Below, one piece after another: positions 1-12,095 of a DNA stretch of 64,000 nt. The notes under the pieces were generated by a model that was not told where the DNA came from, made no database searches, and saw only the letters and a program-made list of their open reading frames with translations. Where the stretch lies: positions 3,440,897 to 3,504,896 of the forward strand of contig JALPQD010000076.1 of the NCBI GenBank assembly GCA_023101885.1, read 5' to 3'. Numbering within the stretch: the stretch's first letter is position 1; the number at the start of each line of letters is the position of its first letter. The translations under genes and the position numbers were made by a program. Origin of the DNA: Typhlomys cinereus. Lineage: Eukaryota > Chordata > Mammalia > Rodentia > Platacanthomyidae.

Positions 1-215
1 GTAGACTTCTAGGTCATGTAAATACAGGCGTATAATACACATCATTTTCTGTGAGGTTCATCCATGCCATAGCATGTGCCAGAATTGCATTTCTTTGCGA
101 GGCTGAATGAGATGTGTGCACACTGCATTTATCCACGCAGTCATCTGTTGAGGAATAGGCTACTCCTACAGCATATCTTAATAGTTGCAAGCAGATTAGT
201 TTTCTCACGTCGGAC
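1..215. other. Unique flank, no gene seen
   Basis: No recognisable repeat or coding region. It forms the left flank of the L1 3'-end insertion that follows. Confidence 0.5.
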
Positions 216-1008
216 AATGGTCATTGTTCTTTTTTTTTTAACATTTTTTATTATTTTTTCCGCTCATACAAACTTAATAGGTAGACCAGTTCCCTCCCCC
301 CCTCCCCCCCAAACCCCCTGGTCCCCCTCCCTCCTTCCCCATCTCCAATTGCCTCCCCCCCAATTCCCAGAGAGTCCTTTATTGTGTATGCCTAACTCTC
401 CTCTTGGTCCTCCTTTCCGATGACGTAAAAGGACCCAGTGGCATTTCCCTGAACCCTTTCTCGTGTTCCCCTTAAGCACGGGAACACTACTGTGGCTGTC
501 AATCCCTTGCCTCCAAGGATCTTGGTGCCTTTAGCCGATGTTAGACTTTGTGAGGTCAATAGTGTGATGGACATGGTGCAGGGCATGCAAAGTCCTATTA
601 TGATTGCTTCAGCCCTAACTAGTGTGGAGACTCTTCAAATCATTGCTCCCCCCATCCTTTTGCTCTTACAATCTTACCGCCCCCTCTTCCGCAAATGTCC
701 CTGAGCTTCAGGATGGGGGGAGATTAGGCTGGCTTAGATCTATGTGAATGATATAGAGTCTCTGAAGTTCTGGATTGTGGTTTGTTGATTTTCTTTTGCA
801 GTTTTGCTGCTCCTGCAATGCCCTTCACTCTATCCTGGTGGGCATTGTATGTCACCCCCTGGTCAGAGACAAAAAACTGTTAAACTGGAGTCTTGTTATA
901 ATAGCACATTCAAGGGTAGATGTAATAAAAGCAGGAAACCTCGGTGAGGGAGGGATCAGTCACCCATTTGCAAAATGATCACTTTTCATCTGAATGGTCA
1001 TTGTTCTT
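216..1008 (-). mobile_element. 5'-truncated L1 3' end with TSD
   Basis: The direct repeat AATGGTCATTGTTCTT occurs at 216-231 and 993-1008 and brackets an insertion lying in minus orientation (poly-T at its left edge, 231-239). Read on the minus strand it starts in L1 3' UTR that matches the UTR of the full-length L1 near 39920-40010, then runs about 650 bp further through a G-rich polypurine tract to a poly(A). It has no ORF2 sequence. It is close in sequence to the copy at 25352-25903, so both belong to one young L1 family. Confidence 0.93.
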
Positions 1009-1109
1009 TGCTACGCAGAAGTACCCAGTGAGTTCCTTCTCACAGATAGGTTTAGTGACATCATCCAAAGCTCCACACTCAAGCCTCCCACCTCCCAGAC
1101 CCTGACCAT

Positions 1110-1517
1110 TGTAGCAGTTCACTTGTATTGCTGGTGATAAAATCACCATCAAATGGCTTAAGGGAAAAAAGGATTATTCTCTTACAATCGTCCAGTTACT
1201 GTTCTTAGTCCAGCTTGGTAGGAGAACATGCACCATCATCATATCCATATAACAACTAAAAAAGGGACAATCCTTACTTGCCAGACCAGCATGTCTGGCC
1301 AAGTATACATAAGGATGCCAACTTCCTCAATCAGTTCTCTGTATTTTATTAACCTGTCTGGGGCCTAGTCCCTCCCACCATGGGTGGGTCTGCCCCATTC
1401 AAATAGACAATCTCCTGCAGGTTTGCTCTGGGCTTAACTCAACTGCCAGTTATCTACAAATGTGCCTAGAGCTTGAACCCTCAACCATCAAGTTGACACC
1501 TGTACCTAACTACAACA
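1110..1517 (-). mobile_element. MaLR/ERVL-type solo LTR, copy 1
   Basis: About 408 bp with TG...CA ends, flanked by ACCAT and ATCAT (4 of 5 bases match, an aged 5-bp TSD). It aligns by eye with 12096-12488, 31347-31755 and, in the other orientation, 5383-5814. Shared landmarks are the TCAAGTTGACAC block near one end and a CAGTTCACT-like block near the other. No internal retroviral genes adjoin it, so it is a solo LTR. The exact subfamily cannot be named without a repeat library. Confidence 0.7.
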
Positions 1518-1544
1518 ATCATGAATCTTCAAGATGTGCTCCTG

Positions 1545-1690
1545 AAACAAAAATATTTTTGGAGTGCCTGCTATGTGTTGCATCTTAGGATTAGTGCAAA
1601 GGATAAGACAACAAAATATCTAGATCTGGTTCCCTATTTCATAGAATGGATGCTAGAGTTACTGGATTCTTTTATTTGGGCCAGAATGAC
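1545..1690 (+). mobile_element. L2-like LINE relic
   Basis: The text around GAGTGCCTGCTATGTG resembles the L2 3' region. It is short and diverged, and was identified from recall of the family pattern only. Confidence 0.4.
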
Positions 1691-2440
1691 ATCCTTTATA
1701 ACTACTTTAAGGCTTTATTCAGTGTGACCATGCTGAAAGCCATTTAACAAATGATGACCTCACCAAAGTTATTTTTCTAACCATCATTTGACTAAACAGA
1801 GCTTATTGGAAATTTGAGATTTTTGTTTTGCCAGTTGCCACTGAGTTCTTCTGAGCATGAATTGATTAAATATTATTCATTGTGAACTTTGCTTGCGTTC
1901 CACATTCTGGACCCTGAGAATTTTGAAGATGTTTAATATTTTGTCTGGAATGGGCAATTCTCTGGAATGAATAGGTGTGTATATGTGCACATGCTTGTGT
2001 ATGAGGGTGTGCATGCCCATGTATGTATGTATTTGTGTTTGTATGCATCTTTGTATATGTGTGTTGCACCAATTATTGCCTTAATTACTTTTGTCCTTGT
2101 CTCTGTTGCTCTGCCCCCTTGCATGGCCTAGTGCAAGGTCTACAAGGACTCGTTCTGGACTCAAAATACAGATGGCTGCTCAGCAAATTGCTCATTTTTT
2201 ACATTGGCCATCAAGGGGCTGGTTGTTTAGACTCCCAAAGTTTTCTCTCTTTTAGTAAATCAAAGGGTGACATTTAATTCTATTTTTAGGAATGTCCCCC
2301 TCTATTTGAACCACAGTATCTTTTAGTAGCACTGTTGATCTATCTTTAGCAGTTGTCTCATGATTAAATCTTATGGTCAGAAGCTGGGGGAGGTGGAGAA
2401 TTGTAAAATGTGACAAAGAAGCCCACTTTAAAACAAAATG
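1691..2440. other. Unique stretch, GT-rich patch at 1974-2065
   Basis: No gene or clear transposon seen. A degenerate GT-rich run with interspersed CATG lies at about 1974-2065. Confidence 0.4.
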
Positions 2441-2441
2441 T

Positions 2442-2595
2442 AGCAAGGATCAGTGAGATGGCTCAGTGATAAGATGAATGCTGGAAAACTTGGCATCCCG
2501 AGTTGGATTCTTGGAAGGCCTCATATACATGCATATACCTTCTCTCTTTCTCCCTTTCTCTCTCTCTCTCTAATAAAATAATATTTAAAATAAAA
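2442..2595 (+). mobile_element. B2/B3-type SINE, old
   Basis: The tRNA-like head (CAGTGAGATGGCTCAGTGAT) is followed by a CT-rich run at 2542-2571 and an AATAAAATAAT A-rich tail. It is diverged, and no clear TSD was found. Confidence 0.6.
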
Positions 2596-2734
2596 CAAAA
2601 CATAACAATGGTAGAATCTATTGGTCAATCTTTCAATGTAAGATCAAGATATTCTCTTTAAAAATGAGCCTACTTATATTTATGAACTATATTTATGACA
2701 AATCACAAATGATTTCCAGTTTCAGCTTTTTTTT

Positions 2735-2960
2735 TTTTTAAGTCATGGTCTCATGTAACCCAGCTGGGCTTACACCTGTTAGTAGAGGGTAACTTTGCTC
2801 GTCCTTACAGAGAAAGTTCATCTATTGGGACTAGCCCTCTGGGGATTCCCAGGCTCCACCTTGCAGGATTAGAATTGTAGGCAGACCACCACACCCACCA
2901 GACATTTTTATGGAGGATCTGGGATCCCAGTTCAGGTCCTTGGGCTTGTGATGGTGTCTT
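2735..2960 (-). mobile_element. B2-headed SINE, older long variant
   Basis: The minus-strand copy shares GGGGATTCCCAGGCTC and GGATCTGGGATCCCAG blocks with the SINEs at 24402, 29975 and 61589. It has the extra internal segment (around ACTAGCCCTCTGGGG) that is also present at 30105-30145. A T-run at 2730-2741 lies just left of it. Confidence 0.6.
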
Positions 2961-4665
2961 CTTGTGTTTGTACTTCATCTTTTATTTCCCTGGAAACCTC
3001 CATGTGAGGTGCTGGAGCACTGTTATCTTTTGCCTCAGTCCTCATTCCTTCCAGCTCACTGTGGTCTTTAGGCTTGTGAGCTCGTGAGCATCTTAGTCCT
3101 GTGCTACAAGCAGATGGCTGGTGAAGGATGAGTTAGAGTAGGCTATTGGTGGTTCTGTATTTCTCAGCGTTTGTGCCTTGTGACTTCAGTGCTACTGTAC
3201 TTGGGCCTGTGGTCAGGAGACTTTTTAATCACCCACTTTCTCATATCAATGACTCACATAGGCGCGCTTATGTCAGGGTGCTAGTTTGTCCACACTCACT
3301 ATTACCTTTGTGCTTAGATAGTACAGAAAGGAAAGCTAGACCAATAACAATGCGAAGGAAAGCCAGTGCCCTAGGGTTCATCTTGAGTGTAGCTTTCAGA
3401 GTAGTGGCTGAAATTCATTACCTCTCATCTTGCTTTATAACTACCTGCATTTGTAGTGTCCTAGGTGGGTAGGTGCTTGCATGGATGAGGAAAAGATGGA
3501 CTCCAACAATTTTGGAGTGCATTATCTTTGCTTGTCTAACCAAAGGCAAAATAATGTCTTCTGGAAAAATGGGAAAAGGATGTAAGCATCTTTCTTCCAT
3601 TAAAAGATGAAATGGATCCTCCCCCATCACACCACCCACAACCCTAGCTTCATGTTAATTCATATGGAAATCTTACAGACCCTGACCTCGATCTTTAAAC
3701 CTGAAAATCTCATGTAATACTATAATTTACCCTCATTGATTTCCTTCATTTTCAGTTCTCATGAACAATCCGAGTGTTCTCAGATTTCTGCTTAAAAAAT
3801 GTCCCTCTGGGGATTCCCTGTGAAAATGAGATGCCGTTTTACCACTAAATGCACTATGAACCCAGTTTGCGCTTTGATTTTGGAAGCTGACTGCAATCTG
3901 TGACAATTCTGACCTATAAGTGGACCTGAAGTCTTCTTTTCCTGGCCTGCAGGGCTAGGAGCCTCTCGTGCATGCTAGCGGGTAAGTGATGTGACCTTCC
4001 ATGAGGAAAAGCCCATGCTGATGCCTCACACTGAGGAATGAGCCTTGATTTTAAAAAGGCGGAAGCAGCTGCCCTTGGTGACAGTCTCTCATGAGACTGG
4101 CTGGGTCAAATGTTGAGCATGTGTTAGACAGTCAGTGATGGTTGACTGAATGCCGCAGAGGGAATAGTTTTGCCATGCCTGCCTGGTAATCTTCATCCCT
4201 CAGACGTTAATGCCAAACCTCCCGCCCTCTCTCCCTGCCACACTGCTGCATTGTTGCTCGGTCTTTCCTGTCACCCAGGGGGCAATTGCCAAGGGCACCT
4301 GTGTGTTACACTAGGCTGTGCTGTCTGTACCAGGAGAACAAGGCGGACTGTAGAAGATGCCTCTGAGCCGGATCCCTAAGCAGCTTCTCTCGTGCACTGA
4401 CTTGCTCACCTGCCTCCACCTCTGGCTGTCTCAGTGCTGAGATAGTGGTGGTGGTTGCAGACAGCCAAAGAGTGGCTGCTCAGTGTCGCTGATGAACTCC
4501 TAGATGCTTTACATGCCAACACATTCTAAGTCACCTGGACTTGTACGGCAGCTCTGTATTCTAGCAGCTCTTGGATGGATTGTTCAGACTCTGAGACTGG
4601 GAAATAAATACCTTTCTCTAACTTCTCAGTTTTTCAAAAGCATGGCATGTATCTATTGCTACCTT
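2961..4665. other. Unique stretch, nothing recognised
   Basis: About 1.7 kb without a clear repeat or gene. Short ORFs here lack splice-site context or family resemblance. Confidence 0.4.
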
Positions 4666-4670
4666 GTTAT

Positions 4671-5341
4671 TGGTCAGGATTCTCTGAAGAAACAGAATCT
4701 ATAGAATGCAATATATATAAATAAGTTTATTAAAATAACTCACAATAAAAAAATAGTGTCCTTCAAAGTAGCTGCCTATAGCCACCTCACTCTTGACTGG
4801 AAAGTTCCACAAAGCCAAAAGATCCCAAGAAGGTCTCAAGCCCTTGCTTCTCTGGAGGGTCAAACACGCTGGGTTCCCACGTCAGTGAAGAACAGTTGGG
4901 CTCCAATGTAAGTGATGAGCAGCGAACAGCAGCAAGGCCTAGAGGCCAGGCTCCAAAGGCAGAGGGAACAGCATCTACGCAGTGGAAAAGATGAAGCTCC
5001 AAGTCAGCCAAGGACGGAAGCAGCAGCAGCAGCAGCAGCTGCAGCAGCAGCAGCAGCAGCAGCAGGAACAAAGAAGGCCACGACGCTCTAACAGTGAACG
5101 GTGCTCACAGAGTGGACTGCACAGCAAGTTGACACCGGATAAGAGAAGAGCAAGTCCCTCCTCCTTGCACCTCCTATTATCCAGTCCACTACTGGAAAGT
5201 ACCACCCACTATGGGCTGGGTTCTCCACAGCAATCAATCAAATACCTGCAGGCTTGTTGAGGGCCATTCTAACCATTAACCCTCCACAGCTGCGCCCCAA
5301 GCAGAGTCTGCAACTATCAAGTTGACACCAAAATGCAACCA
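4671..5341 (-). mobile_element. ERVL (MLT2-like) LTR with CAG expansion
   Basis: Plus-strand text begins TGGTCAGGATTCTCTGAAG and ends with a CAAGTTGACACC block, the reverse of the MLT2-type LTR pattern. On the minus strand an AATAAA lies near the 3' end. A second copy, at 43253-43883, is similar over its full length. This copy is longer, partly through the CAG tract at 5021-5065. No internal gag, pol or env adjoins it, so it is a solo LTR. Confidence 0.75.
5021..5065 (+). repeat. (CAG)6-CTG-(CAG)8 triplet tract
   Basis: Fifteen triplets lie within the LTR: six CAG, one CTG, eight CAG. The sister LTR at about 43592-43609 has only a short interrupted run (GCAGCAGCAACAGCAGCAA). A plus-strand ORF (4982-5260) would read the tract as polyglutamine, but nothing suggests that it is translated. 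Confidence 0.95.
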
Positions 5342-5382
5342 TAACCTACCCTGTTAATCACAGCCACCATTTTGTAAAACCT

Positions 5383-5814
5383 TGTGATAGTTAATACTGG
5401 GTATCAACTTGACTACATCTGGAATTAACTAAGATCAGCTGTCAGACTACCTGAAAAGATTCTCCAGATCAATACATTTACAATACAAAGACCAGCCCTA
5501 GATCTGATTGGAACCTCCCAGTAGTGAACTAGATAAAAGGAGCCATAGAACAGAAGACTTTGAAGAGAGACTTTGCAGGAATCCTCTAGTCTTCAGCGGT
5601 CACCCACTAGCCTACTGGACTGGGCAGCTGTGAGTCTCCAGGATGTTTGCAGTGACTTAGCCTGCCTCCAGCTTCAGCCACCAGCCATTTTGCCTTTGCC
5701 GTGAAAGACTGTTTCTCTCCTCTGAAGCTGTAAGCTGAATAAATCTGCCTTTCTCCCTTAAGTTGCTTGACTTTGAGTGCTCTCTCACAGCAACAGTTAA
5801 GAGTAACTATTACA
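5383..5814 (+). mobile_element. MaLR-type solo LTR with perfect 5-bp TSD
   Basis: A 432-bp unit opens TGTGATAGTTAATAC and closes AACTATTACA, flanked by AACCT at 5378-5382 and 5815-5819. It contains AATAAATCTGCC, a likely polyadenylation signal, then CTCTCACAGCAACAG near its end, as in rodent MaLR LTRs. It is the plus-strand relative of the copies at 1110, 12096 and 31347. Confidence 0.85.
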
Positions 5815-5819
5815 AACCT

Positions 5820-6785
5820 CCACCTTAACCAAGTGGTCATTTTGTAATGACCACACTTCTAGTCTTCACTCATCCCCTAATAACTGTTGTGTGACTCCTT
5901 AACAATGTGTGAGACCTTGAAAGATTGTGACCCCTCCAGGGTCTCTGTCTTCTCCTGTTCTACAAGGTTTTGGGTCTCCCCACCCTTCCCCTCCATTATT
6001 CCTCCCACATTGTCACGGTGGCTCTTTCCCTCTCTGACCTTAGGCTGTGTCTTCTGTTCTAATGCTTTCCTGCCTTAAGTCTAAATTATGGGTCCCTTGG
6101 CACTAGGCCCTCTACTCTAAATAATGTAGTATTTCTAAAGTCTACTTCTCATGTCAGTTTCTCTTTATTCATGGACCGCCCACTGTGGCGCCCACGCACA
6201 TTTGCTGTCACTCTCCATTCCGCCCCCACTAACCCTCTGTCGACTAACACTACTCTTCACACTGCTCAAACAATCCCCTAAGTCAGCGGGAAACCATCCG
6301 TGGGTGTCTTTAGATATTTTCATCAATTCCCCTCCTCAGAGACAGCGTCTACTCTGGAGGCAACTTCTCCTTTCTCTACCATTAGGGTATTTGCAAATAC
6401 CCATGGGGAAAAGGTTTTTTTTTTCCCCCCACTTTAAGCAGAATGTATTTGCTGGTGAAATCAAGCATCCAAGTAACTTTAGAGTGGATAATATGCAGGA
6501 TTCATTTCCAGGGTCAAGTTCAACATTTTTTTTCTCCTCCTCCCGGGTTTCTGTTCCCTTGGGAACAGAGTTCCAGGGATGTGTAGCTTTAAAAGACACA
6601 GTAGTACTTGGCTAATTTTGTTTCCACTGCTGTTGGTGGATGTTTGCCTGGAGCTTAAATAGGAAGATAGGAAAGAAGCTGCTGATTCCTTCTCCGTCCT
6701 TTCCCCCACGTGTTCTATATAACAGTGAATGGGATTCTAGTATTTACTGGCACGTCATCATCACCACCTAGTCTCTATTTATACT
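5820..6785. other. Unique stretch, nothing recognised
   Basis: Pyrimidine-rich around 5940-6250. The 154-codon ORF at 6151-6615 has no recognisable family, no splice context and low-complexity composition. Confidence 0.4.
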
Positions 6786-7005
6786 TAAAAATGGAGTCCT
6801 ACTGCATTGCATAGGCTGACCTTGAAACTTCAAGGCTTCAGGGGTCCCCTTGCCTTAGCTTCCTGATTTGCTGGGGCTACAGTCACACCACCACCACCAC
6901 CACCAGTTATTTAATGGGTTTAATTTTGCGGTGCTGGAGATTGAAGCCAAGGCCTTGTGCATACTTGCTAGGCCCTGTTCCACTGAACTGCACCTTCAGC
7001 CCACT
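6786..7005 (-). mobile_element. B4-like SINE (ID + B1 chimera)
   Basis: An antisense B1 portion (GGAGTCCTACTGCATTG...TGGGGCTACAG) is followed by an antisense ID-like portion (GGTGCTGGAGATTGAAGCC...CTGAACTGCACC), as in rodent B4. A (CAC)6 run at 6887-6905 has expanded inside the B1 part. Confidence 0.75.
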
Positions 7006-7598
7006 ACATTGCCTTTAAAAGAAGGTACATTTTGGTTTCCACTAAAGCCGTAGCTGCTTGTCCTCACTTTGGAAGCAAATTTAGGTGTATTGGACCCTGA
7101 GCTAAGGTGTGTGTCCACTCCAGTGCTTTCCTAAGGGACTTTCAAGGGTAACCTTGAAGACATATAATTTTAATTCTAGGTGGTGACTTTGGAATTTAAC
7201 TGTCACCTAAGATAAGGCATGATTATGCCTGACTCCTCTTTACGATGATCTTTTATGACAGGATCTGAGATACACATTCATGTCTGATTCCTTTTTGTGG
7301 TAGCTTTTGGCAACAGGTGATTCATAGACCTGGTTACATGCTGCATTTAAAAAAATCTGAAACATCTGTTTTTCTTCTTAGGTATTTAAAATAGAGTTGA
7401 AGCTGATATTTGTTACTATCTCTATATTTGCTATATTTACTATATAAACTTTCCTTCATTCTGGGACATTATGGAGCAAACTTACAAGGTATTTAAAACC
7501 AAAATGTTAGCCACATTTCAGTTCTGGAGCTCACTGATGGACACTCTATGACACATATGCTGAGAATCATAAAAATGAGGGGAGACTTCATTTCATTT
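7006..7598. other. Unique AT-rich stretch
   Basis: No feature recognised. Confidence 0.4.
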
Positions 7599-7599
7599 C

Positions 7600-8345
7600 T
7601 TAATTCACTATATTTTTTATTTTGACTGTATTAGAATTTCATTGCAATGATTTCATGTCATCTTTACCCTTCATGACCCAATCCCATTTCCTTTCTTTTC
7701 CCACTGCAGATCTTCCTCACTAGTCTCCTTCCCACTTCCTTGTCCCTTTGTATGTGTGGCCCATTGAATTTCATCTGGACCACTGCACTAACCTGTACCT
7801 GAGTACTTGCTGGAGTATGGTGGCTGCATCATGCCTCCATACCACCTCTCCCATCCTGTGTTGATCCTCCGTAGTCTTTCAGTAGGTGTGGTGCCTCTTT
7901 GGGTCTTGCCCTTTCCATGGTGAAATGTCGATAGGCTAAATATTGTGCAGGTCTTGTGGAAGTGGATATTAATGCAGTGAGTTTATGGGTAAAGCAGCCC
8001 TGTCATATCCATAAGATACTACTGTATTTTGATTGACATGGTTGTCATCACTCTTCTCTATCCTTAGGCTCTTATGTTCTTACCACCCCCTCTTCTTTGA
8101 TGTTCTCTGAGCCTTGAGGTGGGAGGTGATTTAGATGTCCCATTTAGGGCTGAGCAATCCACAATCGCTTGATCTCTGCACTTTGGGCAGTTGCTATTCT
8201 CTGTACCAAACACATTCTATTGCAAAAGGAAGCTTCTAGGATAAGCACTAATCATTTCTCTAATCTGTGGGTGTAAAAGTAAGTGCTTAGATGGCAGCTT
8301 GGTATCAGGTCCTTATAGTTTAATCTTAGTAGTTTGTTTTCACCT
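7600..8345 (-). mobile_element. Old L1 3' UTR fragment
   Basis: It carries the recurring 3'-UTR landmarks in degenerate form: CTCTTATGTTCTTACCACCC (compare 666-685 and 22390-22410) and a pyrimidine-rich tract at 7675-7760. There is no TSD or intact poly-T. It is older than the copies at 216 and 25336. Confidence 0.65.
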
Positions 8346-9900
8346 AGGAGATGGCTGAACCAACACTCAGTACTTCCACCATCTTTTAGTCTATCATAGA
8401 ATGAAGGTTGCTCCAATCATGGGAAAGGTCTATGTTGACTGGGTGTTGGAAGGATAGTGCAGCTTGGAGATATGCTTGGTCTGGTCAAGTGCAGCCTACA
8501 GAATCTCTGGTATGGGTTCAGTGTCTTTGTAACATGTCATTGTAAGAAGCCACAGTCCAACCCCTCAGATCCATGAAGAATAATCTAAGATTTGTTGCAT
8601 GCTTTATTTTTGAATGACTTTGCTTTAGGATTTCACATAATGAAAGTATACAAAAAGCTTCCCATGTATTTCCTTGATACCTTTTTCCTGTTCATGTTTT
8701 CTGTCTGGATGACCACACAAATGTTCTTCTGATAATGCATGGAGTGCCGTCACTCTTGGGTGGCTTTCCCAACAGACTTTTCCCTGTATCCCTATACTCA
8801 TACAGAACTTCCCTGGGGCATTCTTTCCCTGGGTTTTCTTGTAAGAATATGCAGCCCTTGCTTGAAGTTTGGTAAATACACATTTCTGTCTGTTTGAACA
8901 TTTTGCTCGTTGACATTGGATTTGAACATATTACTTTGATATGATGTGTTCAGTCAAGTCATTTCAGATGCAAACCAAATCCACTGCAATTACTTTCTCA
9001 AGTCTGTATCTGCCATCTAAACCTGGGGGTTACACCCTTCTCTTCTCTACTTTGTCTCTCTTCTCTTTGTTTAAAACTTCCTGGTTCTAGAGGACGATTT
9101 GTAGATGGTAAGCTGAGTGTAAGTGTCCCTGGTGGATCAGCCTTGGACTAGTGGTGGTGATTTCCTTTGTAGTTTGAGGTTGACCTCTGCCTCAAATCAT
9201 TCTTTAATTCACTGCTGTGGGATGAGACCAAGAAAAAACAATCTGTCATTCTGGGAGAGAGGAAGTGGCTAAGAGGATTCTAGATGTCTTTATCCTTTGT
9301 ACAACTTTGCTGCAGAATTTATAGATGCACCTATATTTTTTTCATCAAAATTCATTTATTCAGCCAATAATGAAATTCCAGTTATTGGTAGAGCTAAGAT
9401 AGATGGTGGTCCCATAAGATCACCACCTGTGGCTATTTTACTGTGAATCAGTAAATTTTATGATGTTTGCACAGTGAAAAAATTGACTCCATGTATATTT
9501 ATCCGAACTTAGTATGTATTATTGACACAAATTAGTCAAGTGATGCATAACAAGGTTCATATAACATGACTAGGAGGGGAATGCCCAGACGTGTAAAGCT
9601 GGCTCAACATTTAAATGCCTGCTAGTATTAATAACATCCGTCTTAGGCACAAGGTAAAAATGAAGATACACACATGTGCACAGATAAAGAAACAGCACCT
9701 GCCAATCTCCCATACTCTTTCATCTTGCATATTCACTATAACCCAGGAATAGAGAACTTTTTCAATCTGAATAAGATCATAGACAAAACTGAACTTCACA
9801 TCGTATTTTGTGGTGAGAAATCAGAAGCTTCACATTAAATCAGGAAGAAGGCAACAATATTCCATGTCTCCATAGTTGTCAGAATGATAGAGAAGCACCT
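8346..9900. other. Unique stretch, nothing recognised
   Basis: No coding or repeat signal that I can support. Confidence 0.4.
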
Positions 9901-9960
9901 GTATTGTTAAGGTTTCTCTAGAGAAACAGAATCAATAGGTATATCTATATGTCAGTGTGC

Positions 9961-9964
<4 letters not shown>

Positions 9965-9997
<33 letters not shown>

Positions 9998-9998
9998 G
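9965..9998 (+). repeat. (GT)n microsatellite
   Basis: About 17 uninterrupted GT units inside the LTR. Confidence 0.95.
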
Positions 9999-10034
9999 TA
10001 TATAAAGAGATTAAAATTTGTTTAAACATTTATT

Positions 10035-10198
10035 TATCTGTGAGTGTGTGTGTGTGCCACATCATGGCATGTGGTGGTAGGGGAAGAGCTTTTGAGCGTG
10101 GGAGCTCTCCTTCCACAGTGTGTACTCTGGGGATGGAACTCAAGTCATCGGGTTTGATGGCAAGTACTTTTACCCACTGAGCCATCTGCTGTCTTACT
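10035..10198 (-). mobile_element. B3 SINE
   Basis: Antisense B3 pattern: GTGTACTCTGGGGATGGAAC, then CTCAAGTCATCGGGTTTG, then ACCCACTGAGCCATCTG at the tRNA-like head. Confidence 0.75.
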
Positions 10199-10490
10199 TC
10201 ATGGGGACAAGTCTCAGGGTGTGTTGGCAAGATGAAGTCTCAGGATGGCTGTTGGTGTAAGTTTTAGCCTGCAGGTTGGCAAACTTAATACTTAGGAAGA
10301 GCTCATTTTCCAGCTAGAATCCAGAAGCAGGAAGAGATGGGTGTCCCGACCTAAAGGCAGAGAAGCAGAGAGAATTCCCTTTGACTCAGCACTTCAGTTA
10401 TGTTGAGGCCTTTAGTTAATCCCTTCACTCAGCATACTAACTAAGGCTAAGCCATCTCCGCAGCCCCCACTCTACTAATTTTAGAAACAG

Positions 10491-12095
10491 CCTATTCATT
10501 TTATGGTGACTTAGAAAACTACGCATCATTATTCCTTGGTGTTTTCCTTACAGAATTCTCATCCCGTTAAAAATGTTGTTCTTTTAGGATATTCACAGTA
10601 AACTTTTAAAGAATAAGAAAAATGTGCCACTAACAAAAATAGTCTGTAACGTGAATAAGACAGGGAGTCAAACACAGGAAAAAGTACAAAGGTTGAGAAA
10701 TAAGTGAAACACTAGTTTTGGAGGGTTTTTTAAATTAATTATATTTTTAAAAATTTTTTTTTAGAATCTGCCTGTCTAGTAAGCCTTTGCCATTTGAAAA
10801 GCAAATCAGAGTTTGTTAAGAAAACAGGTGGTTTAATCAGCCTCGCATTTGGTCACTTCCGTCAGGCTCTCATACAAAAAGTCTGTCTTCTAAGTGATAA
10901 AACACTGATGGAGTTAGGTGGCTTTTTTTTTTTAAATTGCAAGAAAATTTTTCAGCAGGAGGAATTAGGAATTAATTATCCTCATATAATCAAACTAGGT
11001 TTTTCTCAGAAACAACAAAAAAATGGTGGTTGTTTGCATTGGTTTTACTTTGGGACTAGTACAAGGCAGCTATTACTGGTCATAAGGCACTCTAAAAACC
11101 AAGTAATTTGTTAAGCCTATTGTGACAAGAAGTAAACACAAAAGTAAAGCACAGTTTGTTCAGTGTGACTGTCATGGCACTCTTGGGCATCATTTATATA
11201 GAAAGAACATAAACGAGCATAACTTACAAGCTGGTTACCTGTGAAAACCTTAATTGAATACAGTTTTCTGCTTTTAAAAAGCCATTTATTTTTAATGTGC
11301 TTTTTTAAAACAAAGGTCTTATTGATAACCATTTTAAGTTCATTATCTCAATGTGGGATTTCAGTAAAAGGTCAAATCTTACAGAAGTATTTTTGGTATG
11401 ACTCAGTTCTGATCACAGATAAACTTTATCAAGAAAATGAAATTAGTTAAACATTTTCAAGTCTGAGCACTTGTTTAAAGAGGCAACAATTTCCTTACAC
11501 CCTAGGTAAAGACCTCAAGGAGAGAACTTGGTTTGAGAAAACTGGAAAATGAAAAATTCAAAGTGTTATTATTCAAGTGTTCTTCATAAATGCTAATATT
11601 GTGGAGCAGGGGAAAGATGCAAGACATGATTCCCTATAAGAATAACCTACCCATGTGTATGTATAATTTTTGTAGTGTAAAAAAATAAATCAGACTTTTT
11701 ATTTGATATTTGCACTTAATTAAAGAGCATATGTTTTAATCCAGAAATATTAATGTAAAACTCTCAATTTAAGCTTAACTGTTGGTCAATAGTTCTTACT
11801 CCATTTCCCCAATGGGATTCCCCTGAGGACCCTTGACTTGCTTTTTTGATTCCTATTTATTTCACTGGCTTAATAATGTTCACGAGTCTGGTCACAAGTG
11901 GGCAGGCTCCATAGGCTGATGTCTGTGATTTAGGGTTCACGGTTGCTTCGTCATCTATGTTCTTGCCAAGAAGGCTTGATCTGGCCCATTTGGAACTTCT
12001 GTTAGTCTGAGGCTCACTCCAGTCAGGGACGGAGGAATTTTCTTTTCACTTGCTTCCTCAGCCCCTTGCTTGCTCGGCCTTTGTAAGTTACACCT
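10491..12095. other. Unique AT-rich stretch
   Basis: About 1.6 kb with no repeat or gene that I can support. Open frames here (for example 10794-11114) look like random AT-rich ORFs. Confidence 0.4.

Larger units (their letters stand above)
9903..10490 (-). mobile_element. ERVL (MLT2-like) LTR, interrupted
   Basis: It starts TTGTTAAGGTTTCTCTAGAG then AACAGAATCAATAGG, the MLT2 signature in antisense. A (GT)n run and a B3 SINE interrupt it, and MLT2-like text seems to resume about 10200-10480. The right boundary is uncertain. Confidence 0.55.

Noticed and set aside
1110..5814. LTRs at 1110 and 5383 as the two ends of one provirus
   Set aside because: They lie in opposite orientation, each has its own 5-bp flank, and no gag/pol sequence lies between them.
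6151..6615. 154-codon ORF
   Set aside because: Low-complexity Leu/Ser/Phe composition, no domain, no splice or promoter context, and an overlapping open frame on the other strand.
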